Assembly (NCBI GenBank): GCA_025966175.1
Contig: JAOPVN010000158.1
Span: 1 to 8,835 of the forward strand
Length of the DNA: 8,835 nt
Reading direction: 5' to 3'
Origin: Modestobacter sp.
Lineage (GTDB): Bacteria > Actinomycetota > Actinomycetes > Mycobacteriales > Geodermatophilaceae
The position numbers were made by a program, and so were the translations under genes. The notes under the pieces are model-generated. The model was not told where the DNA came from. It did no database searches and was given only the letters and a program-made list of their open reading frames with translations. Position 1 is the first letter of the stretch. Each line of letters begins with the position of its first letter. Shown one piece after another: positions 1-5,320 of this stretch.

Positions 1-355
1 GGAACATCGGGGGCAGGTCCAGCCGGTCGGCGTCCTCCTCGGTGACCGCCACACAGATGTAGCCCGAGGTGTAGCGGACCACGAAGGCGACCAGCTCGGG
101 GGTGGCCAGCTCGGAGGCGAAGATCAGGTCGCCCTCGTTCTCCCGGTCCTCGTCGTCGATCACCACGACCGGCCGACCGCCCTTGATCGCCGCGATGGCG
201 CTCTCCACCGCGGTGAACCACGGCGGCGCCCCGCGCTCGTCGCGGGCCCGGTCACGGAGCTCGGCCACGCTGCGGCGGACCAAGGCCCCGAACGGAGCCG
301 GCCGCGGCTGCGTGCACCGGAACGTGCTCTCGACGGGCACGAGTCCCGACTTCAC
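1..355 (-). CDS. ribB: 3,4-dihydroxy-2-butanone 4-phosphate synthase (RibB or RibBA), N-terminal part
   Basis: DHBP synthase converts ribulose 5-phosphate to 3,4-dihydroxy-2-butanone 4-phosphate plus formate, the four-carbon input to riboflavin, in the cytoplasm. The visible 118 residues hold the family signature: a GGRPVVVIDDEDRENEGD stretch (about residues 59-76, with the acidic DDED and RENEGD active-site loop), then LATPELVAFVVRYTSGYICV (about 83-102). The C-terminal half lies beyond the left edge, so a fused GTP cyclohydrolase II domain (RibBA) cannot be seen or excluded. I chose the GTG at 355 because it overlaps the stop of the flavin reductase as GTGA, a usual translational coupling. 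This gives about 48 residues before the conserved core, longer than the few residues typical of RibB. In-frame GTG codons at residue 30 or residue 50 (position 208) are possible later starts. Placement behind a flavin reductase suggests dedicated FMN supply. Family call very sure; start moderately sure. Confidence 0.9.
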   Translation of the reverse strand, partial: MKSGLVPVESTFRCTQPRPAPFGALVRRSVAELRDRARDERGAPPWFTAVESAIAAIKGGRPVVVIDDEDRENEGDLIFASELATPELVAFVVRYTSGYICVAVTEEDADRLDLPPMF

Positions 356-846
356 CGGACCAGCGTGGTGAAGTCGGCCCGGTGCCACACGAGCGGGTGG
401 TGGTCGCCGTCGGAGCGCAGGGCCGACACCCGCAGGACGACGATGTCGTGGTCGCCGGCGCGGTGGACGGCGTCGACCGAGCACTCCAGCCAGACCGGCG
501 CGCCGTCGAGGAACACCGCCCCGGAGTCGCTCGTCGTGGTCTGGATCCCGGTCAGTCGCAGCTCGCGTTCCCGGCCGGCGAGCTGCCGTGCCACCGGGGC
601 GTGCACCTCTCCGAGGACCGAGATGCCCAGGTGGGGGGCGTGCGACAGGTCCGGCCACGTCGTCGAGGAGTGCTGGACGGCGAAGAGGACCAAGGGCGGG
701 TCCTGGGAGACACCGACGGTGAAGGACGAAGCGAGAAGGACCGTGGGGCGCCCGTCGACGACCGCTGCGACGGCGGCCACGCCGGAGGGGAAGCCGGCGA
801 AGGCCTGGCGGAGGGTCGGGACGTCGGTGGCGTAGGGAGTCAGCAC
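352..846 (-). CDS. NAD(P)H:flavin reductase, HpaC/RutF-like (flavin reductase domain)
   Basis: Short-chain flavin reductases of this family use NAD(P)H to reduce free FMN or FAD and pass it to a partner monooxygenase. The 164-residue length fits the family (about 150-190). Visible hallmarks are the N-terminal FPSGVAAVAAV strand (about residues 19-29), the SSFTVGVSQDPPLVLF flavin-binding segment (about 40-55), the GISVL turn (about 74-78) and the C-terminal GDHDIVVLRV segment, where the family often has GDH followed by a hydrophobic strand. The start is GTG at 846. A purine-rich GGAAGG lies 10 bases upstream with a perfect 10-bp palindrome (849-858) between it and the start. Its stop overlaps the ribB start, and 37 bases separate it from the EthD gene upstream, so the three form one operon. 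The likely client in this window is the luciferase-like monooxygenase at 4029. Partner and FMN/FAD preference are inferred. Confidence 0.85.
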   Translation of the reverse strand: MLTPYATDVPTLRQAFAGFPSGVAAVAAVVDGRPTVLLASSFTVGVSQDPPLVLFAVQHSSTTWPDLSHAPHLGISVLGEVHAPVARQLAGRERELRLTGIQTTTSDSGAVFLDGAPVWLECSVDAVHRAGDHDIVVLRVSALRSDGDHHPLVWHRADFTTLVR

Positions 847-883
847 GCGGGGCGCCCCTTCCGGTGGTGCATGGCGGCGGCGA

Positions 884-1192
884 TCAGGCGGTGGGCGTCA
901 GGGGCTCGCGGGGAACGCGGACCAGGTGCACACCGGCGCCGGCGAAGGAGGCCAGGTCGCCGGCTGCGGCGGCCCCCTCGGGGGAGGCGAATGCCGCGTC
1001 GGCGGACTCCTCGTCGCGGAACGTCATCCGGGCCACGACGTGGGACTCCGGCCGGTCGCCGAGCCCCCAGGTGAACTCCAGCAGCCCCGGCATCGCCTGG
1101 GTGAGCGGTACGTGGACGGCCCGGTAGTGGCTGGCGAAGGCCGTCTCGTCGGCGGGTCGGGCGTAGCTGGCGAACACGTCGAACACGGTCAT
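884..1192 (-). CDS. EthD-family small protein
   Basis: This 102-residue protein matches the EthD group of ferredoxin-like (dimeric alpha-beta barrel) proteins. The segment HYRAVHVPLTQAMPGL (about residues 22-37) fits the family pattern of a tyrosine and histidines followed by PL and PGL. It is followed by a strand-rich part with HVVARMTFRDEESADAAFAS (about 51-70). EthD is required in ethyl tert-butyl ether degradation and relatives occur in many catabolic and polyketide clusters, as small oxygenase, decarboxylase or cyclase-like helpers; exact chemistry here is unknown. It is the first gene of the minus-strand operon. The ATG at 1192 directly abuts a GGAG with no spacing, while the in-frame GTG two codons later (1186) has that GGAG at a 6-base spacing, so the true start may be 1186. 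No membrane or signal segment is seen. Confidence 0.75.
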   Translation of the reverse strand: MTVFDVFASYARPADETAFASHYRAVHVPLTQAMPGLLEFTWGLGDRPESHVVARMTFRDEESADAAFASPEGAAAAGDLASFAGAGVHLVRVPREPLTPTA

Positions 1193-1243
1193 CTCCGGGC
1201 TGGTCGGGGCTCGGCGCAGCAGGTGCGCGCCTCCTGAGCCAGG

Positions 1244-1273
1244 ACCGTACTCAGCTCATAACACGGCGCACAA
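1244..1273 (-). promoter_or_regulatory. Candidate promoter for the EthD/flavin reductase/ribB operon
   Basis: Read on the minus strand there is TTGTGC (1273-1268), an 18-base spacer and TACGGT (1249-1244), matching the usual actinobacterial TAnnnT minus-10 pattern. Transcription would begin near 1237, about 45 bases before the EthD start. A TCCTG-AGC-CAGGA inverted repeat (1232-1244) sits over the predicted start point. The left arm of the long inverted repeat (1259-1267) falls in the spacer, where a bound protein would block polymerase. Sequence match only; no measured start. Confidence 0.35.
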
Positions 1274-1314
1274 GACCTGATTCCGCTTCACAGCCGATCG
1301 ATAGTGCCGTGTTA
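1259..1314. promoter_or_regulatory. Divergent-region inverted repeat, candidate operator pair
   Basis: TAACACGGC (1259-1267) is exactly repeated in inverse as GCCGTGTTA (1306-1314), 47 bases centre to centre, about four and a half DNA turns. The left arm falls in the spacer of the candidate minus-strand promoter, and the right arm overlaps the candidate minus-10 region of the aldehyde dehydrogenase. This placement suits a regulator that controls both directions, perhaps by looping. The sequence is notably A/T-containing compared with surroundings. The same arm is not found in the 3929-4028 spacer next to the Lrp/AsnC-type gene, so the binding protein is not identified. The rest of this 217-base gene-free stretch (1193-1409) shows no other clear gene or RNA fold. 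Confidence 0.45.
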
Positions 1315-1316
1315 CA
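1287..1316 (+). promoter_or_regulatory. Candidate promoter for the aldehyde dehydrogenase gene
   Basis: TTCACA (1287-1292), an 18-base spacer and GTTACA (1311-1316) form a weak sigma-70-like pair. The proposed minus-10 overlaps the right arm of the inverted repeat (1306-1314). Transcription would then begin near 1323, leaving a leader of roughly 85 bases before the GTG at 1410. The match is imperfect and other placements are possible. Confidence 0.25.
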
Positions 1317-1400
1317 TCTGGATGAATCCTCGTCCGACCTCTGGACGCGGCCGGGTGGATGGCCTTGCATGTGGCCTCACACACACATCCCCCACCGCCT

Positions 1401-1404
1401 GGAG
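1401..1404 (+). promoter_or_regulatory. Ribosome binding site deciding the aldehyde dehydrogenase start
   Basis: GGAG lies 5 bases before the GTG at 1410, an ideal distance. The only longer alternative, ATG at 1359, lacks a comparable site and would add 17 residues rich in histidine and proline that do not look like the family's N-terminus. Confidence 0.6.
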
Positions 1405-1409
1405 CAGTT

Positions 1410-2894
1410 GTGACCGTCAGTCAGACCGATGCCCGCCTGCTGCCCGAGGCGGAGCGCTTCACCTCGGGTCCGGTGGCCCCTCGGGGAGCCGGGGACCACC
1501 AGGGGGAGTGGATCCCGACCCTGGACCCCTCCACGGGGCGGGAGATCACCACGATCGCGGCCTGCTCGGCCGAGCAGGTGGACGCGACGGTGCGCAGCGC
1601 CCACCAGGCGTTCACCAGCTCGTGGGGCCGGATGTCGCCCTACGCCCGGGAGCGGGTGCTGCACCGGCTGGCCGACCTGATCGAGGAGCACTCCCTCGAG
1701 CTCGCCCAGTACGACGCGCTGGAGAGCGGCAAGCCGGTCGCCTTCGTGGAGGCCATCGACATCGGCCTGGCCGTCGAGCAGTTCCGCTACTACGCCGGCT
1801 GGCCGACGAAGGTCACCGGGGCCGTGGTGGCCGTGCCGGACACGTCCGCCCACGTCTACACGACCCGCCGTCCCTACGGGGTCGTCGCCGCGATCACCCC
1901 GTGGAACTTCCCCCTCTGCCAGGCCGCGATCAAGATCGCGCCGGCGCTGGCCGCGGGCAACGCGGTCGTGGTGAAGCCCTCGGAGCTGACGTCGCTGTCC
2001 ACGCTGCGGCTGGCGGAGCTGGCCCTGGAGGCGGGGATGCCCGAGGGCACCCTCTCGGTCGTCACCGGACCCGGTGCCGGAGCCGGCGCCGCGCTGGTCG
2101 CCCACCCGCTGGTGCCGGCCATCTCCTTCACCGGCTCCGAGGCCGTCGGCCGCCGGCTCGCCACCCAGGCCGGCGCGGACCTCAAGCACATCTCGCTGGA
2201 GCTGGGCGGCAAGAACCCCACCGTGGTGTTCGCCGACGCCGACGTGCCGGCCGCGGCGGCGATGGCCGCGACCACGGCGTTCTTCTACACCGGGCAGGTC
2301 TGTTTCGCCGGGTCCCGGCTGATGGTCGAGGCGAGCGTGCTCGACGAGGTCCTGCAGGTGGTGCACGACCACGCCCGGGATCTGGTGGTCGGGCCCGGTC
2401 TGGCCCCGGGCTCGACGATGGGCCCGCTCGTGTCGGCCGCGCACCGGGACAAGGTGCGCGGTTACGTCGAGGGCGTCGCCGGCAGCGGCGCCCGGGTCAC
2501 GACCGGCGGCAACGACATCGGCGGCGAGCTGGCGGACGGCTTCTTCTTCGAGCCCACGGTCGTGCTGAACCCGACCGACGACTCCCCGGTGGCCTCGGAG
2601 GAGGTGTTCGGCCCGGTCCTGGTGGTGCAGACCTTCCGCGACGAGGAGGAGCTCCTGCGCCGCGCCAACGGCACCTCCTTCGGCCTCACCGCGGGGCTGT
2701 GGACCAACGACGTCCGCCGCGCCCACCGACTGGCCGACCAGCTCCAGGCGGGCACCGTCTGGGTGAACACCTACGGCGACTTCAACGCCGGCGCGCCCTG
2801 GGGTGGCACGAAGGCATCCGGTCTGGGCCGTGACTGCGGGCCCGACGGGCTCGGCAAGTACCTGGAGACCAAGACCATCTGGATGGCCGGGTGA
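1410..2894 (+). CDS. NAD(P)-dependent aldehyde dehydrogenase
   Basis: This enzyme oxidises an aldehyde to its carboxylic acid with NAD+ or NADP+ in the cytoplasm. At 494 residues it has normal family length. All key elements are visible: PWNFP with the oxyanion Asn166, KPSE with coenzyme-binding Lys189, FTGSEAVG (240-247) in the nucleotide-binding fold, LELGGKNP with general base Glu264, GQVCFAGSR with nucleophile Cys298, and EEVFGP with Glu398 that positions the nicotinamide ribose. PWGGTKASGLGRDCG near the C-terminus matches the betaine/aliphatic aldehyde dehydrogenase-like side of the superfamily. GTG at 1410 is chosen over ATG at 1359 because of the well-spaced GGAG. The gene is divergent from the EthD operon and convergent with the Lrp-type regulator (14-base gap). 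It could process an aldehyde released by the monooxygenase or amidohydrolase; the substrate cannot be read from sequence. Confidence 0.93.
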   Translation: MTVSQTDARLLPEAERFTSGPVAPRGAGDHQGEWIPTLDPSTGREITTIAACSAEQVDATVRSAHQAFTSSWGRMSPYARERVLHRLADLIEEHSLELAQYDALESGKPVAFVEAIDIGLAVEQFRYYAGWPTKVTGAVVAVPDTSAHVYTTRRPYGVVAAITPWNFPLCQAAIKIAPALAAGNAVVVKPSELTSLSTLRLAELALEAGMPEGTLSVVTGPGAGAGAALVAHPLVPAISFTGSEAVGRRLATQAGADLKHISLELGGKNPTVVFADADVPAAAAMAATTAFFYTGQVCFAGSRLMVEASVLDEVLQVVHDHARDLVVGPGLAPGSTMGPLVSAAHRDKVRGYVEGVAGSGARVTTGGNDIGGELADGFFFEPTVVLNPTDDSPVASEEVFGPVLVVQTFRDEEELLRRANGTSFGLTAGLWTNDVRRAHRLADQLQAGTVWVNTYGDFNAGAPWGGTKASGLGRDCGPDGLGKYLETKTIWMAG

Positions 2895-2901
2895 CCCGGC
2901 C
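2885..2901. terminator. Palindrome over the stop codon between convergent genes, possible two-way terminator
   Basis: GGCCGGG-TGA-CCCGGCC forms a 7-bp all-GC stem whose loop is the aldehyde dehydrogenase stop codon (2892-2894). The convergent regulator ends 15 bases away at 2909. No T-run follows on either strand, so it is not a canonical intrinsic terminator, but hairpins without T-tracts are common at actinobacterial gene ends. A three-base loop is tight, so the stem may open by one pair. Confidence 0.35.
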
Positions 2902-2908
2902 CGGGCGC

Positions 2909-3928
2909 TCAGCCGCCGGCGGGCTGGTGCGGGAGCAGCGGCTTGTAGAGCAGGTCCAGGTAGATCGAGACGTCCACGTCGGCGACGCCGTCGATGCTGC
3001 GGATCTCGTCGTCGACCAGCGAGAGCAGGTCCTCGCGGTGCTCGCAGACGACCTCGGCCAGCACGTCGCAGCGGCCTGCGGTGATCGCCACGTAGGAGAC
3101 CGCCGGGAGCGCGGTGAGCCGTTCGGCCACGTCCAGGCTGCGGCCCCCGGCGGCCAGGCGGACGGCGACCCACGCGGTCGCCTCGTACCCCAGGGTCAAC
3201 GGGTTCGCGATGGACATCACCTTCATGACCCCGGAGACGGTGAGCCGCTGGAACCGCTGGCGGACCATCGTCTCGGAGACGCCGAGCCGGGCCGCGACGT
3301 CGCTGAACGGCATGCGCCCGTCGATGGCCAGCTGCGTCACGACGGAACGGTCGACCGCGTCCAGCTGCATCGGGCGGACGCCGTGGTCGGTCTCCAGCCG
3401 GCCGCGGTCGAAGCGGGCCTGCTGGTAGTGCAGCCGCAGGTAGGGCAGGACGTCGACGCCGGAGACCCCCGGGAGCAGCCGGAAGCTGGTGTCCACCAGG
3501 GTCCGCAGGGCGGCCGCGTCGTGGCAGACCACCTCGACCTGCAGGGCGAAGCGGCCGGTCGTGACGGCGACGTAGTCGACCTCGGGGAGCGTGACGATCG
3601 AGGCCGCGAGCTCCTCGGACGTCGCCCCGCTGCCCAGCGTCAGCCCCAGCAGCGCCATCGACGAGTAGCCGAGCACCTCGGGGTCGGTGACGGCGGCGAT
3701 CTGGACGACGCCGCGGCTCTGCAGTCCCGCCACCTTGCGGCGGGCGGTCCGCTCGGTCACCCCCAGCCGGCGGGAGATCTCCGCGTAGGAGGTCCGGCCG
3801 TCGTCCTGCAGGAGCGCCACCAGGCGCCGCTCCACGTCGTCCAGCGCCGGGCCACCCGGCGCGGCACGCAGCACCGGCAGCGGGTGCGCGGCATCCCCCG
3901 AGGCGCGATCACCCAGCTCCGCTGCCAC
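2909..3928 (-). CDS. Double-unit Lrp/AsnC-family transcriptional regulator
   Basis: The 339-residue chain is two whole Lrp/AsnC regulators in tandem, about twice the usual 150-165 residues. Unit 1: winged helix-turn-helix at about 28-75 (LDDVERRLVALLQDDGRTSY, then ISRRLGVTERTARRKVAGL), AsnC/RAM ligand domain at about 88-165. Unit 2: helix-turn-helix at about 189-236 (LDAVDRSVVTQLAIDGRMPF, then VAARLGVSETMVRQRFQRL), ligand domain at about 248-325. Each ligand domain keeps the V-x-YVA-x-T-x-G-R-x-(D/A)-(L/V)-x-x-EVVC pattern (YVAVTTGRFALQVEVVC at 119-135, YVAITAGRCDVLAEVVC at 279-295). A single chain would thus mimic the usual dimer, perhaps with two different half-site preferences. Such regulators sense amino acids or related small molecules. 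Its gene is divergent from the monooxygenase operon, the likely target. Start GTG at 3928, supported by a leaderless promoter pattern. Confidence 0.93.
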   Translation of the reverse strand: MAAELGDRASGDAAHPLPVLRAAPGGPALDDVERRLVALLQDDGRTSYAEISRRLGVTERTARRKVAGLQSRGVVQIAAVTDPEVLGYSSMALLGLTLGSGATSEELAASIVTLPEVDYVAVTTGRFALQVEVVCHDAAALRTLVDTSFRLLPGVSGVDVLPYLRLHYQQARFDRGRLETDHGVRPMQLDAVDRSVVTQLAIDGRMPFSDVAARLGVSETMVRQRFQRLTVSGVMKVMSIANPLTLGYEATAWVAVRLAAGGRSLDVAERLTALPAVSYVAITAGRCDVLAEVVCEHREDLLSLVDDEIRSIDGVADVDVSIYLDLLYKPLLPHQPAGG

Positions 3929-3934
3929 GTCCGG

Positions 3935-3940
3935 AACCTA
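3935..3940 (-). promoter_or_regulatory. Minus-10 element of a leaderless promoter for the Lrp/AsnC-type regulator
   Basis: On the minus strand TAGGTT is followed by exactly six bases and then the GTG start at 3928. TG sits one base upstream of the hexamer (extended minus-10). Transcription is expected about seven bases after the hexamer, on the G of the start codon, as in actinobacterial leaderless genes. No good Shine-Dalgarno sequence precedes the GTG, which agrees with this. The remaining divergent spacer supplies no clear minus-35. Confidence 0.5.
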
Positions 3941-3960
3941 CCAACCACCGGCTGACCCAC

Positions 3961-3999
3961 CGCTCCACAGATCCGCACCGCCCAGCGGAGCGCGTCCGC
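3961..3999. promoter_or_regulatory. Weak candidate operator in the divergent regulator/monooxygenase spacer
   Basis: Two short overlapping inverted repeats are seen: CGCTCC (3961-3966) with GGAGCG (3987-3992), and GCGGA (3985-3989) with TCCGC (3995-3999), the latter 15 bases in total, the size of a typical Lrp/AsnC half-dimer site. At this GC content such short arms arise easily by chance. The value is mainly their position in the 100-base shared control region. Confidence 0.2.
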
Positions 4000-4014
4000 G
4001 CCCGCCCGCCCCAC

Positions 4015-4021
4015 AGGAAGG
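4015..4021 (+). promoter_or_regulatory. Strong ribosome binding site for the monooxygenase operon
   Basis: AGGAAGG ends 7 bases before the GTG at 4029. It is the best Shine-Dalgarno sequence in the window and fixes the first gene's start. The later genes of the operon are reached by overlapping stop/start codons. Confidence 0.7.
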
Positions 4022-4028
4022 CACCCCC

Positions 4029-5102
4029 GTGCGCATCGGACTCTTGCAGGAGGGAGACCTCGTCGGCACCGACGTGGCCTCGCGCTACCACCAGATGATC
4101 GAGGAGGTGCGGCTGGCGGACCGGCTGGGCTTCTCGACCTGGGGAACGTCGGAGCAGCACTTCAGCCCGCCGCACTTCTCGGTGGCGGCGCCGGAGGTCC
4201 TGTACGCGGCCATCGCGGCGCAGACCGAGCACATCAAGCTGCGCACCATGGCGTCGGTGCTGCTCGCCTGGAACCACCCGATCCTGATCGCCGAGCGGCT
4301 GGCCACCCTGGACATCGTCTCCCGGGGCCGGGCCGAGATCTGCACGGCCCGGAGCAACAACCTGCACACCCTCGCCGCCTTCGGCGTGGACCCCTCGGCC
4401 ACCCGCGCCCAGTGGGAGGACGGGATGGACCTGCTCATGAAGGCGATCAGCCAGCCGGTCGTCGAGCACGACGGGCCGGTGTGGAAGGTGCCGCCGCGGG
4501 ACATGATGCCGACCCCGGTGACCAAGCCGCACCCGCCGGTCTCGGTGGCTGCCTCCAGCGTCCAGTCCCACGGCAACGCGGGGCGCCGGGGCATCGGCGT
4601 CATCACGTTCGACAACTACTTCGGGTTCGACTACCTGGAGGAGTGCCTGACCGAGTACCGGCAGACCTTCGACGCCGCCGACCACTCGGCGGTGCTGGCG
4701 CCGAACCACTACACGGGTCTCTACGTCGCCACCGCGTTCTGCGCGCCCACCCGGGCGGAGGCGCTGGAGGTCGCCGGCCCGATGGCGAAGACCTACTTCG
4801 ACTTCATCCTCGACCTCTACGTCCCGCTGGCGGACAACCCGGGGTACGAGTACCTGGACCGGATCAAGGCGCTGATCGAGCACCGTGACGACATGGCGTG
4901 GCTGGCCGAGAACACGCCCTCGGTGATGATCGGTGACCCCGACGACTTCATCGAGCGGATCAAGCAGCTGGAGGCCATGGGCCTCGACGAGCTGCTGCTG
5001 CGCATCGACGGGGTCGGGCACGACGAGGTCATGCGCGCCATCGAGCTCATCGGTCACGAGGTCATCCCGGTCGTCGACCCCTCCGCGGTCGGTACCCGAT
5101 GA
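4029..5102 (+). CDS. Luciferase-like (LLM class) flavin-dependent monooxygenase
   Basis: Luciferase-like monooxygenases are TIM-barrel proteins that use reduced FMN, or coenzyme F420, and oxygen to oxidise a small substrate. The 357 residues fit the family. Evidence: the barrel-opening strand MRIGLLQEG, GFSTWGTSEQHF (about 34-45, the bacterial-luciferase EHHF-like motif with Gln in second place), HPILIAERLATLDIVSRGR (83-101, the family's most conserved helix), and a late IGDPDDFIERIKQLEAMG segment (301-318) followed by a hydrophobic strand. The FMN route is favoured because a flavin reductase is encoded 3 kb away; no F420 gene is seen. It heads the operon and is translated from GTG at 4029 with a strong AGGAAGG site. 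The stop overlaps the next ATG (ATGA). It is not an obvious RutA orthologue: the N-terminal motifs differ. The substrate is unknown, but permease and amidohydrolase neighbours suggest a nitrogen compound. Confidence 0.9.
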   Translation: MRIGLLQEGDLVGTDVASRYHQMIEEVRLADRLGFSTWGTSEQHFSPPHFSVAAPEVLYAAIAAQTEHIKLRTMASVLLAWNHPILIAERLATLDIVSRGRAEICTARSNNLHTLAAFGVDPSATRAQWEDGMDLLMKAISQPVVEHDGPVWKVPPRDMMPTPVTKPHPPVSVAASSVQSHGNAGRRGIGVITFDNYFGFDYLEECLTEYRQTFDAADHSAVLAPNHYTGLYVATAFCAPTRAEALEVAGPMAKTYFDFILDLYVPLADNPGYEYLDRIKALIEHRDDMAWLAENTPSVMIGDPDDFIERIKQLEAMGLDELLLRIDGVGHDEVMRAIELIGHEVIPVVDPSAVGTR

Positions 5103-5320
5103 GCGCGGTCGAGCGCCCGGACGGGGCGGACGCCGAGGCTCCCCGCGCCGTCCTCGTGCAGGACGCCGAGTGGGAGGCCGAGGAGCTGGCCCGGCGTTGC
5201 CGCCTCATCGAGGACCCCGCCGTCCAGGGCCTGCCCCTGCTGACCCGGGACTACGTCACGCTGCTCGTCGCCACCGTGCTGATCCCGGTCCTCCTCATCG
5301 TGATCGGCAACCTGACGTGA
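5099..5320 (+). CDS. Small single-span membrane protein, possible permease accessory subunit
   Basis: I do not recognise a named family. The 73-residue protein has a charged, acidic cytosolic-looking part (about residues 1-48, with WEAEELARRCRLIEDP at 25-40) and one C-terminal hydrophobic span (about 52-70, LLVATVLIPVLLIVIG at 55-70) ending in NLT. There is no signal peptide. The membrane is probably spanned with the N-terminus inside, as positive residues lie just before the span. It starts at ATG 5099, overlapping the monooxygenase stop, and ends in a GTGA overlap with the permease, so it is made in step with the carrier. Small single-span partners are known for other secondary carriers, which suggests a subunit or stabiliser of the NCS1 permease, or an anchor holding the monooxygenase near it. 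Codon use equals its neighbours and both borders are coupled, so I take it as real. Confidence 0.75.
   Translation: MSAVERPDGADAEAPRAVLVQDAEWEAEELARRCRLIEDPAVQGLPLLTRDYVTLLVATVLIPVLLIVIGNLT

Noticed and set aside
1193..1409. Possible FMN riboswitch before the flavin operon
   Set aside because: I looked for an RFN-like multi-stem fold ahead of the EthD/flavin reductase/ribB operon. The predicted leader is only about 45 bases, too short for that element, and no conserved pieces are visible.
1304..2833. Open frame of 509 codons on the plus strand, offset from the aldehyde dehydrogenase
   Set aside because: The overlapping frame carries every catalytic motif of the dehydrogenase; this one yields Gly/Arg/Pro-rich sequence without motifs.
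2891..3955. Open frame of 354 codons on the plus strand opposite the regulator
   Set aside because: Shadow of the double Lrp/AsnC gene; composition is skewed to Asp, Gly, Arg, Val and His with no recognisable fold.
3909..5057. Open frame of 382 codons on the minus strand opposite the monooxygenase
   Set aside because: Would overlap the real regulator start and cover the control spacer; translation is low complexity and the plus strand holds a clear luciferase-like protein.
4029..5102. Assignment of the monooxygenase as RutA of the pyrimidine pathway
   Set aside because: The luciferase-type SEQHF motif and N-terminal strand differ from what I know of RutA, and no RutB-, RutC- or RutD-like gene is present in the window.
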